A stretch of DNA of 64,000 nucleotides from Deltaproteobacteria bacterium (lineage in GTDB: Bacteria > Desulfobacterota > Desulfomonilia > UBA1062): positions 41,987 through 105,986 of the forward strand of contig JAHDQN010000033.1 in the NCBI GenBank assembly GCA_018433775.1, in the 5' to 3' direction. Positions 34,544 through 42,854 of the stretch are shown in pieces. Position 1 is the stretch's first letter; each line of letters opens with the position of its first letter. Made by a program: the position numbers and the translations under genes. Below the pieces are notes generated by a model, which saw only the letters and a program-made list of their open reading frames with translations, was not told the DNA's origin and made no database searches.

Positions 34544-36280
34544 ATGGAAGACATCTACGACATCGTTCCGGGTGAGTTGTACTTGAGCATGCTCGAGTCG
34601 GCGGACTTCGGCATCTTCGCCGTGGATACCCGGGGCTTCCTGCTCTATGCAAACGACCTGGCCAGGAACGTGCTTGATATCGGCAGGGACGTGTCGTGCC
34701 GCGGGATCAAATTCAGTGAGCTCAGGAAGGAGATCTGGCCCGATTATCTCAAGGTGATCGCCTCGGGCAGGCCCACGGAGAATGTCACCGTGGATTATGC
34801 GGAGTTTTCTCTGCTGAGTCACCGGTATCCCATTATCCACAAGGGCGATGTCATCGGGGTCATGAGCGTGTTCAAGCTCCTGAAGGAATACGAGGAGCTG
34901 GCGAACAGCCTCTTCAAGACTCAGGAGTACGCCGACCGGATCAAGGCCATCATCGAGTCGTCCTATGACGGCATCTACGTCACCGACGGCAAGGCAAACA
35001 CCATGCTGGTGAATTCCGCGTATGAAAAGATCACCGGTCTCAATGCATCCGAGCTGATAGGCAGGAACATGGAAGACCTCGTCAGGGAAGGCTATTTTGA
35101 CGAGAGTGTGAGCCTGAAGGTCCTGCAGGAAAAAAAGCCCGTCACCATACCCCAGACCCTGAAGTCCGGGAAAAACATCCTGGTGACCGGAAACCCCATA
35201 TTCGGCGAGGACGGGAACATCAAGATGGTGGTGACCAACGTCCGGGACATGACCGACCTCGTGGAGCTCCAGCAGCAGCTCGAGCAGACAAAGGGGATTT
35301 CCATGGCCTATCGGGACATCCTCAAGTCCATCCATCAATCCTCGCTCAGGGACAACGATATCATCATGGTTTCCGAGCCCATGCTCCGGGTGCAGGAACT
35401 CATCGATCGGGTGAGCAAAACCAATGCGACCGTGCTCCTGTACGGCGAGACCGGGGTGGGGAAAGACCGGATCGCCGAGGAAATACACCAGAAATCTGAT
35501 CGCGCGGAGTCGGGCATCTTCGTGAAGATCGACTGCGGGGCGATTCCGGAGAACCTCCTGGAGAGCGAGCTGTTCGGCTACGACCGGGGGGCGTTTACGG
35601 GTGCGCGAAGGGATGGCAAGGTCGGGCTCTTCGAGGTGGCCCACAACGGCACCCTCTTTCTCGACGAAGTGGAGTCCATGCCCCTGGTGCTGCAGTCCAA
35701 GCTGCTGAGGGTGCTGCAGAACTTCGAGATAAACCGGGTGGGAGGGACCAAGCCCATAAAGGTCAATGTCAGGCTCATCTGCGCCTCCAATCAGGATCTC
35801 AAGGAGCTGACGGATCGCAAGCTGTTCCGGGCCGATCTCTATTATCGCCTGAACGTGATTCCCATCTATATCCCCCCCCTTCGGGAACGGCGGGATGATA
35901 TGCCGTATCTGATTCATTTCTTCATGAACCGGTACAACAAAAAGTACGGCAAACACAAGAGCATCTCCAGAGAGGCCTTGGGGCTCTTGCTCTCCTACCA
36001 CTGGCCGGGGAACGTGCGCGAGGTGGCGAACGTCATCGAGCGGCTCGTGGTCATAACGCACGGGGATTACATCCTGCCCAACAACCTGCCCAAGGAGGTC
36101 TTCGAAAAGGCGGACAGCCAGATTCTCGATGAAGGGGAAACCCTGAGAGATCATCTGGAGCATATCGAGTGCGCCATCATCAGGAGGGCCATCGCCCTGT
36201 ACGGCAGTGCCAGAAAGGCGGCCCCGTATCTCGGAGTGGACTCTACCACGCTCACCCGGAAGCTGAAAAAGAGACCCTGA
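34544..36280 (+). CDS. PAS-domain sigma-54-dependent enhancer-binding regulator
   Basis: 578 aa from ATG 34544; a GTG at 34475 would add 23 residues, and neither start has a strong ribosome site. Two PAS units (about 10-100 and 130-235, the second with AIIESSYDGIYVTDGKANTM) sense the signal. The AAA+ domain has Walker A GETGVGKD (301-308), GAFTGA (349-354) that contacts sigma-54, and Walker B GTLFLDEVE (369-377). A Fis-type helix-turn-helix closes the protein (RAIALYGSARKAAPYLGVDS). A -24/-12 promoter lies upstream of the dehydratase gene at 38576 with three palindromes, so this protein probably activates that operon. No receiver domain: the ligand or redox signal must act through the PAS units. 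Confidence 0.9.
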   Translation: MEDIYDIVPGELYLSMLESADFGIFAVDTRGFLLYANDLARNVLDIGRDVSCRGIKFSELRKEIWPDYLKVIASGRPTENVTVDYAEFSLLSHRYPIIHKGDVIGVMSVFKLLKEYEELANSLFKTQEYADRIKAIIESSYDGIYVTDGKANTMLVNSAYEKITGLNASELIGRNMEDLVREGYFDESVSLKVLQEKKPVTIPQTLKSGKNILVTGNPIFGEDGNIKMVVTNVRDMTDLVELQQQLEQTKGISMAYRDILKSIHQSSLRDNDIIMVSEPMLRVQELIDRVSKTNATVLLYGETGVGKDRIAEEIHQKSDRAESGIFVKIDCGAIPENLLESELFGYDRGAFTGARRDGKVGLFEVAHNGTLFLDEVESMPLVLQSKLLRVLQNFEINRVGGTKPIKVNVRLICASNQDLKELTDRKLFRADLYYRLNVIPIYIPPLRERRDDMPYLIHFFMNRYNKKYGKHKSISREALGLLLSYHWPGNVREVANVIERLVVITHGDYILPNNLPKEVFEKADSQILDEGETLRDHLEHIECAIIRRAIALYGSARKAAPYLGVDSTTLTRKLKKRP

Positions 36281-36417
36281 TCTCTTTTATGTGCTGATTC
36301 GCGTCCCAGGGCTTTTCAAGGACGGGGAGAAAGGCCTGGATTCCCGCTGTTGCGGTGGGAAGAAAGTCCGGGATGTATCCTCAAGGTTCGGGGCTGTGAT
36401 AATCCGGGGGTCTCGTC

Positions 36418-37869
36418 TCAGTGGCCGTTCAGGCCGTCTTGCGGCAATTCGTCTGCTTCGCCCCCTTCCCGTCTGCCCGGAGGTATGTTCTGCTTTCCGC
36501 AGCCGAGCCTTCTGCCGAGCATGCTTCCTGCAAATAAAAAGACCGCCGATACCGGAAAGCTCAGAATGAGGAGATCTTCATACCCTGCAAGCTTGAGAAA
36601 GGCGGACACGCCGCCTCCGGACAGAATGGCGGAGACCGCGCCCAGAGGGTGCAGCCTCAGCGCGTCACGGTAGAACCCGAACAGGACCGGGACCACGAGG
36701 CCGCCCGAATAGACGGTGTAGGCAAAGAGCAGGGATCCGATGATCCCCTGGCCGCGGAGTGCAATGATAATGGAGAACGCCCCGATGACCAGCACCGTCG
36801 TTCGCGAGAGCAGGATCAGCGTTTTTTCCGGCGTCCTGGCCGGGAGCAGGGGGCGAACCACGTCATGGACGATGATTGTGCCGGTGGTGAGAAGGCAGGT
36901 GTCGGCGGACGACATGATCGCGGCGAGCAGGGCCGCCATGACCAGGGCGTTGAGGCCGGTCGGCAGCAGGTGCATGATCAGTGCGGGAAAGGCGCTCTCC
37001 GGAGCGATGTCGGGAAGCAGAAACCGGGCGGACACGCCGAGAAAGGCGATGGCGAACGCCAGAGGAATCATGATGCAGGCGGTTATCAGAGACGCCCTCC
37101 GGGCAATCCGGGGTGTCTGTGCGCAGAACAGCCGTGAATAAATGTCGGGACCGACGACGAAGACCGAGCCCACAAAGAGAAAGAACAGCAGGAGATCCCG
37201 GAATGAGAACGAAGGCGAGACCGGAAACGAGAAATGGCCGGGGGGAAGGCCTGCAGCCATGGATGACAGGCTTCCGGTGGCGGCCGCGGCGGACACCAGG
37301 CATATGACGATTCCGGCCAGTATGATGACAAACTGGATAAGGTCGGTTTTCAGGATGGAATACTGTCCGCCCAAGGCGGTGTAGGCTACCATGACCGTTC
37401 CCACCGCCAGCATGGTCCACGGGAGTTCCAGCGGCCACAATACGGTGAGGATCTTTCCCGCCGCGATGATCTGTGCCGCGATGACACCAACCCACGCAAC
37501 GGCGATGAGGACGGAGGAAATGACCTTGGCAAGGTCGCTCCCGTACTGGGATTGAAGGATCTCGGGCAAGGTGTAGACCTCAAAGGAACGAACCTTTTCG
37601 GAGAGCCAGAAGGACAGGATCAGCAGGCCTGCGGCACCAACGAGCATCCACCACGCGCCTACGAGGCCCCGGGAAAACCCGAGCCCAGCGATGCCCAGGG
37701 TGCTGGATCCACCCACGATGGAGGCCATGAGCGAACCCGTTATCAGGAGGGTACCGCCCGACCGGTCACCGACATAGAAGCTGCTCAGGGATCTGATGCG
37801 CCTGAAGCTGAACATGCCGATAAGAAGCATGGCCATCAGATAGAGTGCGATAACGGCCCAATTGATCAC
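36418..37869 (-). CDS. Sodium:solute symporter (SSS) family protein
   Basis: 483 aa polytopic membrane protein with about 13 hydrophobic segments. Family markers: FYVGDRSGGTLLITGSLMAS and STLGIAGLGFSRGLVGAWWM near the N-terminus, AYTALGGQYSILKTDLIQFV in the middle, and MAALLAAIMSSADTCLLTTG, the conserved SSADT segment that helps bind Na+. The family carries solutes such as pantothenate, proline, amino acids or acetate. It is encoded between the activator gene and the 4-hydroxybutyryl-CoA dehydratase operon, pointing away from the latter. Import of GABA or 4-hydroxybutyrate is possible but only by position. Confidence 0.87.
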   Translation of the reverse strand: MINWAVIALYLMAMLLIGMFSFRRIRSLSSFYVGDRSGGTLLITGSLMASIVGGSSTLGIAGLGFSRGLVGAWWMLVGAAGLLILSFWLSEKVRSFEVYTLPEILQSQYGSDLAKVISSVLIAVAWVGVIAAQIIAAGKILTVLWPLELPWTMLAVGTVMVAYTALGGQYSILKTDLIQFVIILAGIVICLVSAAAATGSLSSMAAGLPPGHFSFPVSPSFSFRDLLLFFLFVGSVFVVGPDIYSRLFCAQTPRIARRASLITACIMIPLAFAIAFLGVSARFLLPDIAPESAFPALIMHLLPTGLNALVMAALLAAIMSSADTCLLTTGTIIVHDVVRPLLPARTPEKTLILLSRTTVLVIGAFSIIIALRGQGIIGSLLFAYTVYSGGLVVPVLFGFYRDALRLHPLGAVSAILSGGGVSAFLKLAGYEDLLILSFPVSAVFLFAGSMLGRRLGCGKQNIPPGRREGGEADELPQDGLNGH

Positions 37870-38164
37870 GGGGACCCCGGGGATAAGTCAATTGAGATCC
37901 TCTCCGGGATGATGCCCATGCAATGACCGGGGGTGTCTCCAGCGATGAACAGGGCATACGGTCCTTCCGTCCGGTCTTCACCCGGATAACCGCGGGGTCT
38001 GCGGCCGTCACCGCCTATCGCCATGACTGACATTCCTGAGAGTTTCTGCATGGTTCCATGATAGACGAGACATTGCCCCAATGCAACCAGAGAGCACAAA
38101 AGGATCGGCGATGCCCTGGTAGCACCCGCATGGTGCCCGACGGGAAATACGCCCCGGGGAATCA

Positions 38165-38178
38165 ATGCAATGTTGCAT
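38165..38178. promoter_or_regulatory. Candidate upstream activator site 1
   Basis: ATGCAATGTTGCAT: perfect 6 bp arms ATGCAA/TTGCAT around TG, about 285 bp upstream of the -24 box. Confidence 0.45.
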
Positions 38179-38258
38179 CACGATGCAGACCGGTACAGCT
38201 GTTTAAGTCTACAAAAATCATGAATAAAAAAACCATACCCAGAAGAGCCCACAGGATA

Positions 38259-38272
38259 ATGCAATAATGCAT
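38259..38272. promoter_or_regulatory. Candidate upstream activator site 2
   Basis: ATGCAATAATGCAT: arms ATGCA/TGCAT with AT-rich core, about 190 bp upstream of the -24 box. Confidence 0.42.
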
Positions 38273-38334
38273 TGCCGGGAAAGGGGAGTGAAATAAATAA
38301 TTAAAGCAATTAGTTGGCAAATATCAAGGGGCGT

Positions 38335-38353
38335 TGCGATGCAATATCGCATC
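38335..38353. promoter_or_regulatory. Candidate upstream activator site 3
   Basis: TGCGAT-GCAAT-ATCGCA (perfect 6 bp arms) nested in GATGCAATATCGCATC (38338-38353), about 110 bp upstream of the -24 box. Confidence 0.45.
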
Positions 38354-38461
38354 ATTTTCTTGCGAATGCCTGGGGAATATAGTCCGAGAATCATTCTGCT
38401 TCGGTAACGATGTATTGATATATTTTTGTTTATACACGATTTTTACTGCTTTGTGCATGTG

Positions 38462-38477
38462 TGGCACCAGTCTTGTA
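38462..38477 (+). promoter_or_regulatory. Sigma-54 (-24/-12) promoter of the 4-hydroxybutyryl-CoA dehydratase operon
   Basis: TGGCAC (38462-38467), 5 nt spacer, TTGTA (38473-38477). The -24 half is a perfect match to TGGCAC; the -12 half has GT instead of GC. It lies about 100 bp ahead of the dehydratase start. The nearby PAS/AAA+ activator gene supports the reading. Confidence 0.65.
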
Positions 38478-38575
38478 CTAGGACAAATGTAAGAGAAAGG
38501 AGCATATGTGAAAAGTCCTTACACTCTTTTTTTCCCCGTTTTTTTCAGAAAAAGCCGCGCCAAGGGAGGAGATCA

Positions 38576-40042
38576 ATGAATAAGCTGATGAACGCGAAGG
38601 AATATGAAGAGAGTCTGAGGAAGTTGAAGCTGAAGGTGTACATGTTCGGCAAGCGGGTGGAGAACGTTGTTGACGATCCGATCATCCGGCCGTCGATGAA
38701 CGCGGTGGCGGCCACCTACGAGTATGCGCACAAGCCCGAGCATGAAGACATCATGACTGCCACCTCACACCTTACGGGCAAGAAGATCAACCGGTTCACC
38801 CATATCCACCAGGGCGTGGACGATCTGGTGAAGAAGAGCAAGATGGGCAGGCTCTTAGGCTCTCAGACCGCGTGCTGTTTTCAGCGGTGCGTGGGAATGG
38901 ATGCGCTGAACGCCCTGTCCATCACGACCCATGCCATTGATGAGAAGTACGGCACCGAGTACAACAAGCGGTTTTTGAAGTATCTGGGATACGTGCAGGA
39001 GAACGACCTGACCTGTGACGGCGCCATGACCGACCCCAAGGGGAACCGTTCGCTGTCGCCGGCCAAGCAGTTCGACCCGGATCTGTTCATGCACGTGGTG
39101 GAGGAGCGGCCAGACGGGATCGTGGTCAGCGGTGCCAAGGCGCACCAGACCGGTGCGGTGAACTCCCACGAGGTCATCGTGATGCCCACGATCACGATGC
39201 GGGAGGAAGACAGGGACTATGCGATATCCTTTGCGCTGCCAAGCGACGCGGAGGGGATCACCTACATCATGGGCCGGCAGTCGTGCGACACGAGGAAGCT
39301 CGAGGGCCTGACCTTTGACCGGGGCAACATGTTCTACGGCGGGCATGAGGCATTGGTGGTGTTCGACAGGGTGTTCGTGCCGTGGGAGCGGGTGTTCATG
39401 TACAAGGAGTATGATTTTTCGACCATGCTGGTTGAGCATTTTGCGGCATACCACCGGCAGAGCTACGCGTGCAAGGTGGGTGTGGGGGATGTGCTGATCG
39501 GGGCGGCCCAGACGATCGCCGAGTACAACGGGGCCGAGCGGGCGTCTCATGTGAAGGACAAGATCATCGAGATGAATCATTTGAACGAGACGCTGTTCTG
39601 CGGGTGCATTGCGTGCGCGGCGGAAGGTCATCGGGAGCCGAGCGGGACCTATCAGAACGATCTGCTGCTGGCGAACGTGCACAAGCAGAACGTCACGCGG
39701 TTTCCCTATGAGATAGCGCGGATAGCGCAGGATATCGCGGGAGGGCTGATGGTGACGTGCCCGTCTGCGGCGGATCTGGCATCGCCTGAGGTGGGCAAGT
39801 GGGTGGAGAAGTATTACCGGACCCGTGATGATGTGCCCACGGAGCACCGGTTGCGGATCTTGCGGCTGATCGAGAACATTACGATGGGCACGGCGGCGGT
39901 GGGGTATCTGACGGAGTCGATGCACGGGGCGGGGTCTCCGCAGGCGCAGCGGATCATGATCGCCAGACTGGTGAACATGAAGCACAAGCAGAAGGCGGCA
40001 AAAGAGCTGTGCGGGATCGAAAAGGGCGACCAGGTAAGCTGA
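38576..40042 (+). CDS. abfD: 4-hydroxybutyryl-CoA dehydratase/vinylacetyl-CoA isomerase
   Basis: 488 aa, length of AbfD. Converts 4-hydroxybutyryl-CoA to crotonyl-CoA by a radical mechanism with FAD and a [4Fe-4S] cluster. The first two cluster ligands are in TACCFQRCVGMDA (Cys101 and Cys105). Family blocks GAMTDPKGNRSLSPAKQFDP, GAKAHQTGAVNSHEVIVMPT and SMHGAGSPQAQRIMIARLVN are all present. In well-studied AbfD the remaining ligands His292 and Cys299 are seven residues apart in HRQSYGGC; here it reads HRQSYAC (His293, Cys299), one residue shorter. The ATG at 38576 was chosen because AGGGAGGA lies 5 nt upstream and the family starts here. First gene of a sigma-54-type operon for GABA degradation. 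Confidence 0.88.
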   Translation: MNKLMNAKEYEESLRKLKLKVYMFGKRVENVVDDPIIRPSMNAVAATYEYAHKPEHEDIMTATSHLTGKKINRFTHIHQGVDDLVKKSKMGRLLGSQTACCFQRCVGMDALNALSITTHAIDEKYGTEYNKRFLKYLGYVQENDLTCDGAMTDPKGNRSLSPAKQFDPDLFMHVVEERPDGIVVSGAKAHQTGAVNSHEVIVMPTITMREEDRDYAISFALPSDAEGITYIMGRQSCDTRKLEGLTFDRGNMFYGGHEALVVFDRVFVPWERVFMYKEYDFSTMLVEHFAAYHRQSYACKVGVGDVLIGAAQTIAEYNGAERASHVKDKIIEMNHLNETLFCGCIACAAEGHREPSGTYQNDLLLANVHKQNVTRFPYEIARIAQDIAGGLMVTCPSAADLASPEVGKWVEKYYRTRDDVPTEHRLRILRLIENITMGTAAVGYLTESMHGAGSPQAQRIMIARLVNMKHKQKAAKELCGIEKGDQVS

Positions 40043-40305
40043 AGGCAGGGATCAAGTATTGCGGCGGCTGCAGACCCGAGTTCGACCGCATCGCCGCAGT
40101 CAAGGAGATGAAAGAGGCCCTGGGAGAGGCTATTGAGATGGTGCGAATGGACGATGAGGAAGCTGACTTCATACTCGTGGTGACGGGCTGCAAAACAGCG
40201 TGCGTCGATGTGGAGTCCCTGCCCCTTAAAGCCAAGAAATACATCTCCAGCCTCAGTGATGCCCGGAGAGTGATGGAAGAGCTGGCAAACAAGACAAAAA
40301 CATAA
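40009..40305 (+). CDS. Small CGGC-motif protein of unknown function
   Basis: 98 aa, beginning at GTG 40009 inside the end of abfD (34 bp overlap); a slightly later start is possible because no ribosome site is clear. It reads GIKYCGGCRPEFDRIAAVKE near the N-terminus, with two Cys separated by GG, then FILVVTGCKTACVDVESLPL with two more Cys. The pattern suggests a small thiol or metal-binding protein. It sits between the dehydratase and the CoA-transferase genes, so it may support the dehydratase (cluster delivery or electron supply), but this is a guess from position. Confidence 0.55.
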   Translation: MRDRKGRPGKLKAGIKYCGGCRPEFDRIAAVKEMKEALGEAIEMVRMDDEEADFILVVTGCKTACVDVESLPLKAKKYISSLSDARRVMEELANKTKT

Positions 40306-40318
40306 GGAGAGGTGATCC

Positions 40319-41620
40319 GTGAAGTGGCAGGATATCTACAGAAGCCGGTTGACGACGGCGAGTGAAGCGGTGAAGCACATCAAGTCAGGCGACCGGGTGG
40401 TGGTAGGGCATGCAACCGGATCTCCCGAGCTGCTGCTCAAGGCCATGGTGGACAACAAGGCCGACTACGAGAATGTCGAGCTCGTGCACATGGTATCCAT
40501 GGGGCAGTCAGAGTATTGCATGCCGGAGAACTGCAACCACTTCATCCACAATTCCCTTTTTGCCGGGGGAACCACGCGCAAGGCCATTCACGACGGCAGG
40601 GCGGTCTACACGGCATCCCACTTCAGCCAGATCCCCCGGCTCTTTACGGAGCGGATCCTGCCGGTGGACGTGACCGTGTGCATGGTATCTCCTCCCGATG
40701 AGCACGGGTTCTGCTCCTTCGGGATTTCGGTGGATTACACCAAGCCGGCGGCGGAAAGCTCCCGGATGGTCATTGCCGAGGTGACGCCTCACATGCCCCG
40801 GACCCTGGGGGACTCCTTTATCCACGTCTCGAAGATCGATCATATCGTGGAGTGCGACTCAAGGCCCATCATACTCAATCCGCCCAGGACCACGGAAATC
40901 GACGAGAAGATCGGGCAGTACTGCGCGGAGCTGATCAACGACGGAGATTGCCTGCAGCTGGGGATCGGCGGCATGCCAGACTGCATCCTGCGGTTCCTGA
41001 AAGGCAAGAAGGACCTGGGCATCCACACCGAGATGTTCTCGGACGGGGTTGTGGATCTGGTGGAGGCAGGAGTGGTGACCTGCGCGAAAAAGAACTTCCA
41101 TACGGGCAAGATGGTGGCCACCTTTTTCATGGGTACCGAGAAGCTCTACAATTTCGTGCACAACAATCCCATGGTCCAGATGTTCCCGGTTGACTATACC
41201 AACAACCCCACCAACATCGCCAAAAACGACAATATGGTATCGATCAACTCGAGCCTGCAGGTGGACTTCGCGGGGCAGGCGGCCTCGGAGTCGATCGGCT
41301 ACAAGCAGTTCAGCGGTACCGGCGGACAGGCTGACTTCGTGCGGGGCGCCAACTGGTCCAAGGGAGGGCGCTCCATCATCGCCTTCCACTCAACGGCGGC
41401 CGGTGGAAAGATATCCCGGATCGTTCCACGCCTCGATGAAGGCACGGTGGTGACCACCACCCGCACCGACATCCACTACGTGGTCACCGAGTACGGCATC
41501 GCCTCGCTCAGGGGCAAGTCAGTTCCCGACCGGGCCCGGGAGCTCATCCGAATCGCTCACCCTGACTTCCGCGATGATCTGAAAGACGAATTCAGGCGTA
41601 TCTACAACGTCAAAATCTAG
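40319..41620 (+). CDS. abfT: 4-hydroxybutyrate CoA-transferase (acetyl-CoA hydrolase/transferase family)
   Basis: 433 aa, length of the AbfT-type CoA-transferase. It moves CoA from acetyl-CoA or butyryl-CoA to 4-hydroxybutyrate. The catalytic glutamate Glu238 stands in LGIHTEMFSDGVVDL, matching the Glu238 reported for AbfT of Clostridium aminobutyricum. Other family blocks: GDRVVVGHATGSPELLLKAM, SPPDEHGFCSFGISVDYTKP and VTEYGIASLRGKSVPDRARE. GTG start with AAGGAGAGGTG upstream. In an operon between abfD and the Fe-alcohol dehydrogenase gene, which supports the substrate assignment. Confidence 0.88.
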   Translation: MKWQDIYRSRLTTASEAVKHIKSGDRVVVGHATGSPELLLKAMVDNKADYENVELVHMVSMGQSEYCMPENCNHFIHNSLFAGGTTRKAIHDGRAVYTASHFSQIPRLFTERILPVDVTVCMVSPPDEHGFCSFGISVDYTKPAAESSRMVIAEVTPHMPRTLGDSFIHVSKIDHIVECDSRPIILNPPRTTEIDEKIGQYCAELINDGDCLQLGIGGMPDCILRFLKGKKDLGIHTEMFSDGVVDLVEAGVVTCAKKNFHTGKMVATFFMGTEKLYNFVHNNPMVQMFPVDYTNNPTNIAKNDNMVSINSSLQVDFAGQAASESIGYKQFSGTGGQADFVRGANWSKGGRSIIAFHSTAAGGKISRIVPRLDEGTVVTTTRTDIHYVVTEYGIASLRGKSVPDRARELIRIAHPDFRDDLKDEFRRIYNVKI

Positions 41621-41654
41621 GGGGAACCAACAAACAAAGGAGGAGGCAAGACGC

Positions 41655-42806
41655 ATGATCAAGGTATTCAGCACCACTCCACGGATCGTCATGGGGCCGG
41701 GTGCCGCGAAAACCATCGGCGAAGAGGTGAAATCACGCGGGGTTCGCAAAGCGCTTATCGTCACCGACAAAGGATGTATCGCTGCCGGTCTCGTGAGTAC
41801 CATAGAACAATCATTGAAGGCCTCCGGGATCAGGTACGGGATATTCGACGGCGTGGAGCCGGACCCCCGGTATGAGATCGTCGCCGACTGCGTGAACATG
41901 GTCCGGGCGGAAAAGGCGCGAATGCTCATCGGCGTGGGCGGCGGCAGCCCCATGGACATCACCAAGACAGCCGCGGTCATGGCCGTGAACAAACCGCCGG
42001 TGGGCCAGTATTTCGGCATCAATCTCATTCCGAAGCCCGGGCTGCCGGCCATCCTGATCCCCACCACCGCGGGCACCGGCAGCGAGGTGACCCCCATCGC
42101 CATCCTCTCGGATGAGGGCGAGAAGCTCAAAAAAGGCATCGTCAGCCCCTACCTGTATCCCGCACTGGGCATCGTCGATCCCGAGCTCACGCTGGGCCTG
42201 CCGCCTCACGTCACGGCAGCTACGGGCATGGACGCGCTCATTCACGGAATCGAGGCCTACACCTCCATCAACGCCACCGGCATCACGGATATGTTCTGCG
42301 AGAGGGCCATCAGGCTCATCTACAACAATATCCGCACCGCCTTTGCCAAGGGCGATGACATCCAGGCCAGAACAGCCATGATGGAAGGGGCGCTCCTTGC
42401 AGGCATCGGATTCGCCAATGCCGGTGTCACGGCCGTGCACGCCTTTGCCTATCCCATCGGAGCGGAGTTCCATATTCCCCACGGCGTCGCCAACACCCTC
42501 ATGCTTCCCCACGTGATCAGGTACAACGTGCTGGGCAACCTGGACAAGTTTGCGAAGCTCGCGGAGCCCTTCGGCATTCCCACGGGCAGGCTGGACCAGC
42601 TGCAGATCGTGGACAGGGTCATCCAGGCCATCGACCGTCTTGCGGACGACCTGCGGGTTCCCCGGCACCTCAAGGACTTCGGGGTCAAGGACAAGGACAT
42701 CGACATGCTCGCAGATGGCGTCATGAAGGTCACCCGCCTGCTGGCGAACAATCCGCGCACCCTGTATCTCCAGGATGCCAAACAGATTTATCGGGCGGCG
42801 CTTTAA
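41655..42806 (+). CDS. Iron-containing alcohol dehydrogenase (probable 4-hydroxybutyrate dehydrogenase)
   Basis: 383 aa group III alcohol dehydrogenase. NAD-binding segment GVGGGSPMDITKTAAVMAVN (about 93-112). Metal ligands fit the family spacing: Asp193, His197, His262 and His276 (GMDALIHGIE and HAFAYPIGAEFHIPHGVAN). AGGAGGAGG precedes the start. In this operon the likely reaction is reduction of succinic semialdehyde to 4-hydroxybutyrate with NADH, the same step as AbfH/4hbD in Clostridium aminobutyricum and C. kluyveri. Family certain; substrate from context. Confidence 0.85.
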   Translation: MIKVFSTTPRIVMGPGAAKTIGEEVKSRGVRKALIVTDKGCIAAGLVSTIEQSLKASGIRYGIFDGVEPDPRYEIVADCVNMVRAEKARMLIGVGGGSPMDITKTAAVMAVNKPPVGQYFGINLIPKPGLPAILIPTTAGTGSEVTPIAILSDEGEKLKKGIVSPYLYPALGIVDPELTLGLPPHVTAATGMDALIHGIEAYTSINATGITDMFCERAIRLIYNNIRTAFAKGDDIQARTAMMEGALLAGIGFANAGVTAVHAFAYPIGAEFHIPHGVANTLMLPHVIRYNVLGNLDKFAKLAEPFGIPTGRLDQLQIVDRVIQAIDRLADDLRVPRHLKDFGVKDKDIDMLADGVMKVTRLLANNPRTLYLQDAKQIYRAAL

Positions 42807-42854
42807 AAGAGCGGAAGAGAGAAGACAGACGAAAGAGCAACAGGAGGAGGGCTC

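Larger units (their letters stand above)
37870..38575. other. Regulatory intergenic region of 706 bp
   Basis: No gene. It holds the divergent control region of the symporter and the dehydratase operon: a cluster of ATGCAA-like palindromes (38165-38178, 38259-38272, 38335-38353) and a -24/-12 promoter at 38462-38477. CATGGTTCCATG (38049-38060) is a further perfect-arm palindrome nearer the symporter. Confidence 0.5.

Noticed and set aside
34538..36163. Minus-strand open frame of 541 codons
   Set aside because: Antisense to the sigma-54 activator gene, whose Walker motifs and GAFTGA prove the plus-strand reading.
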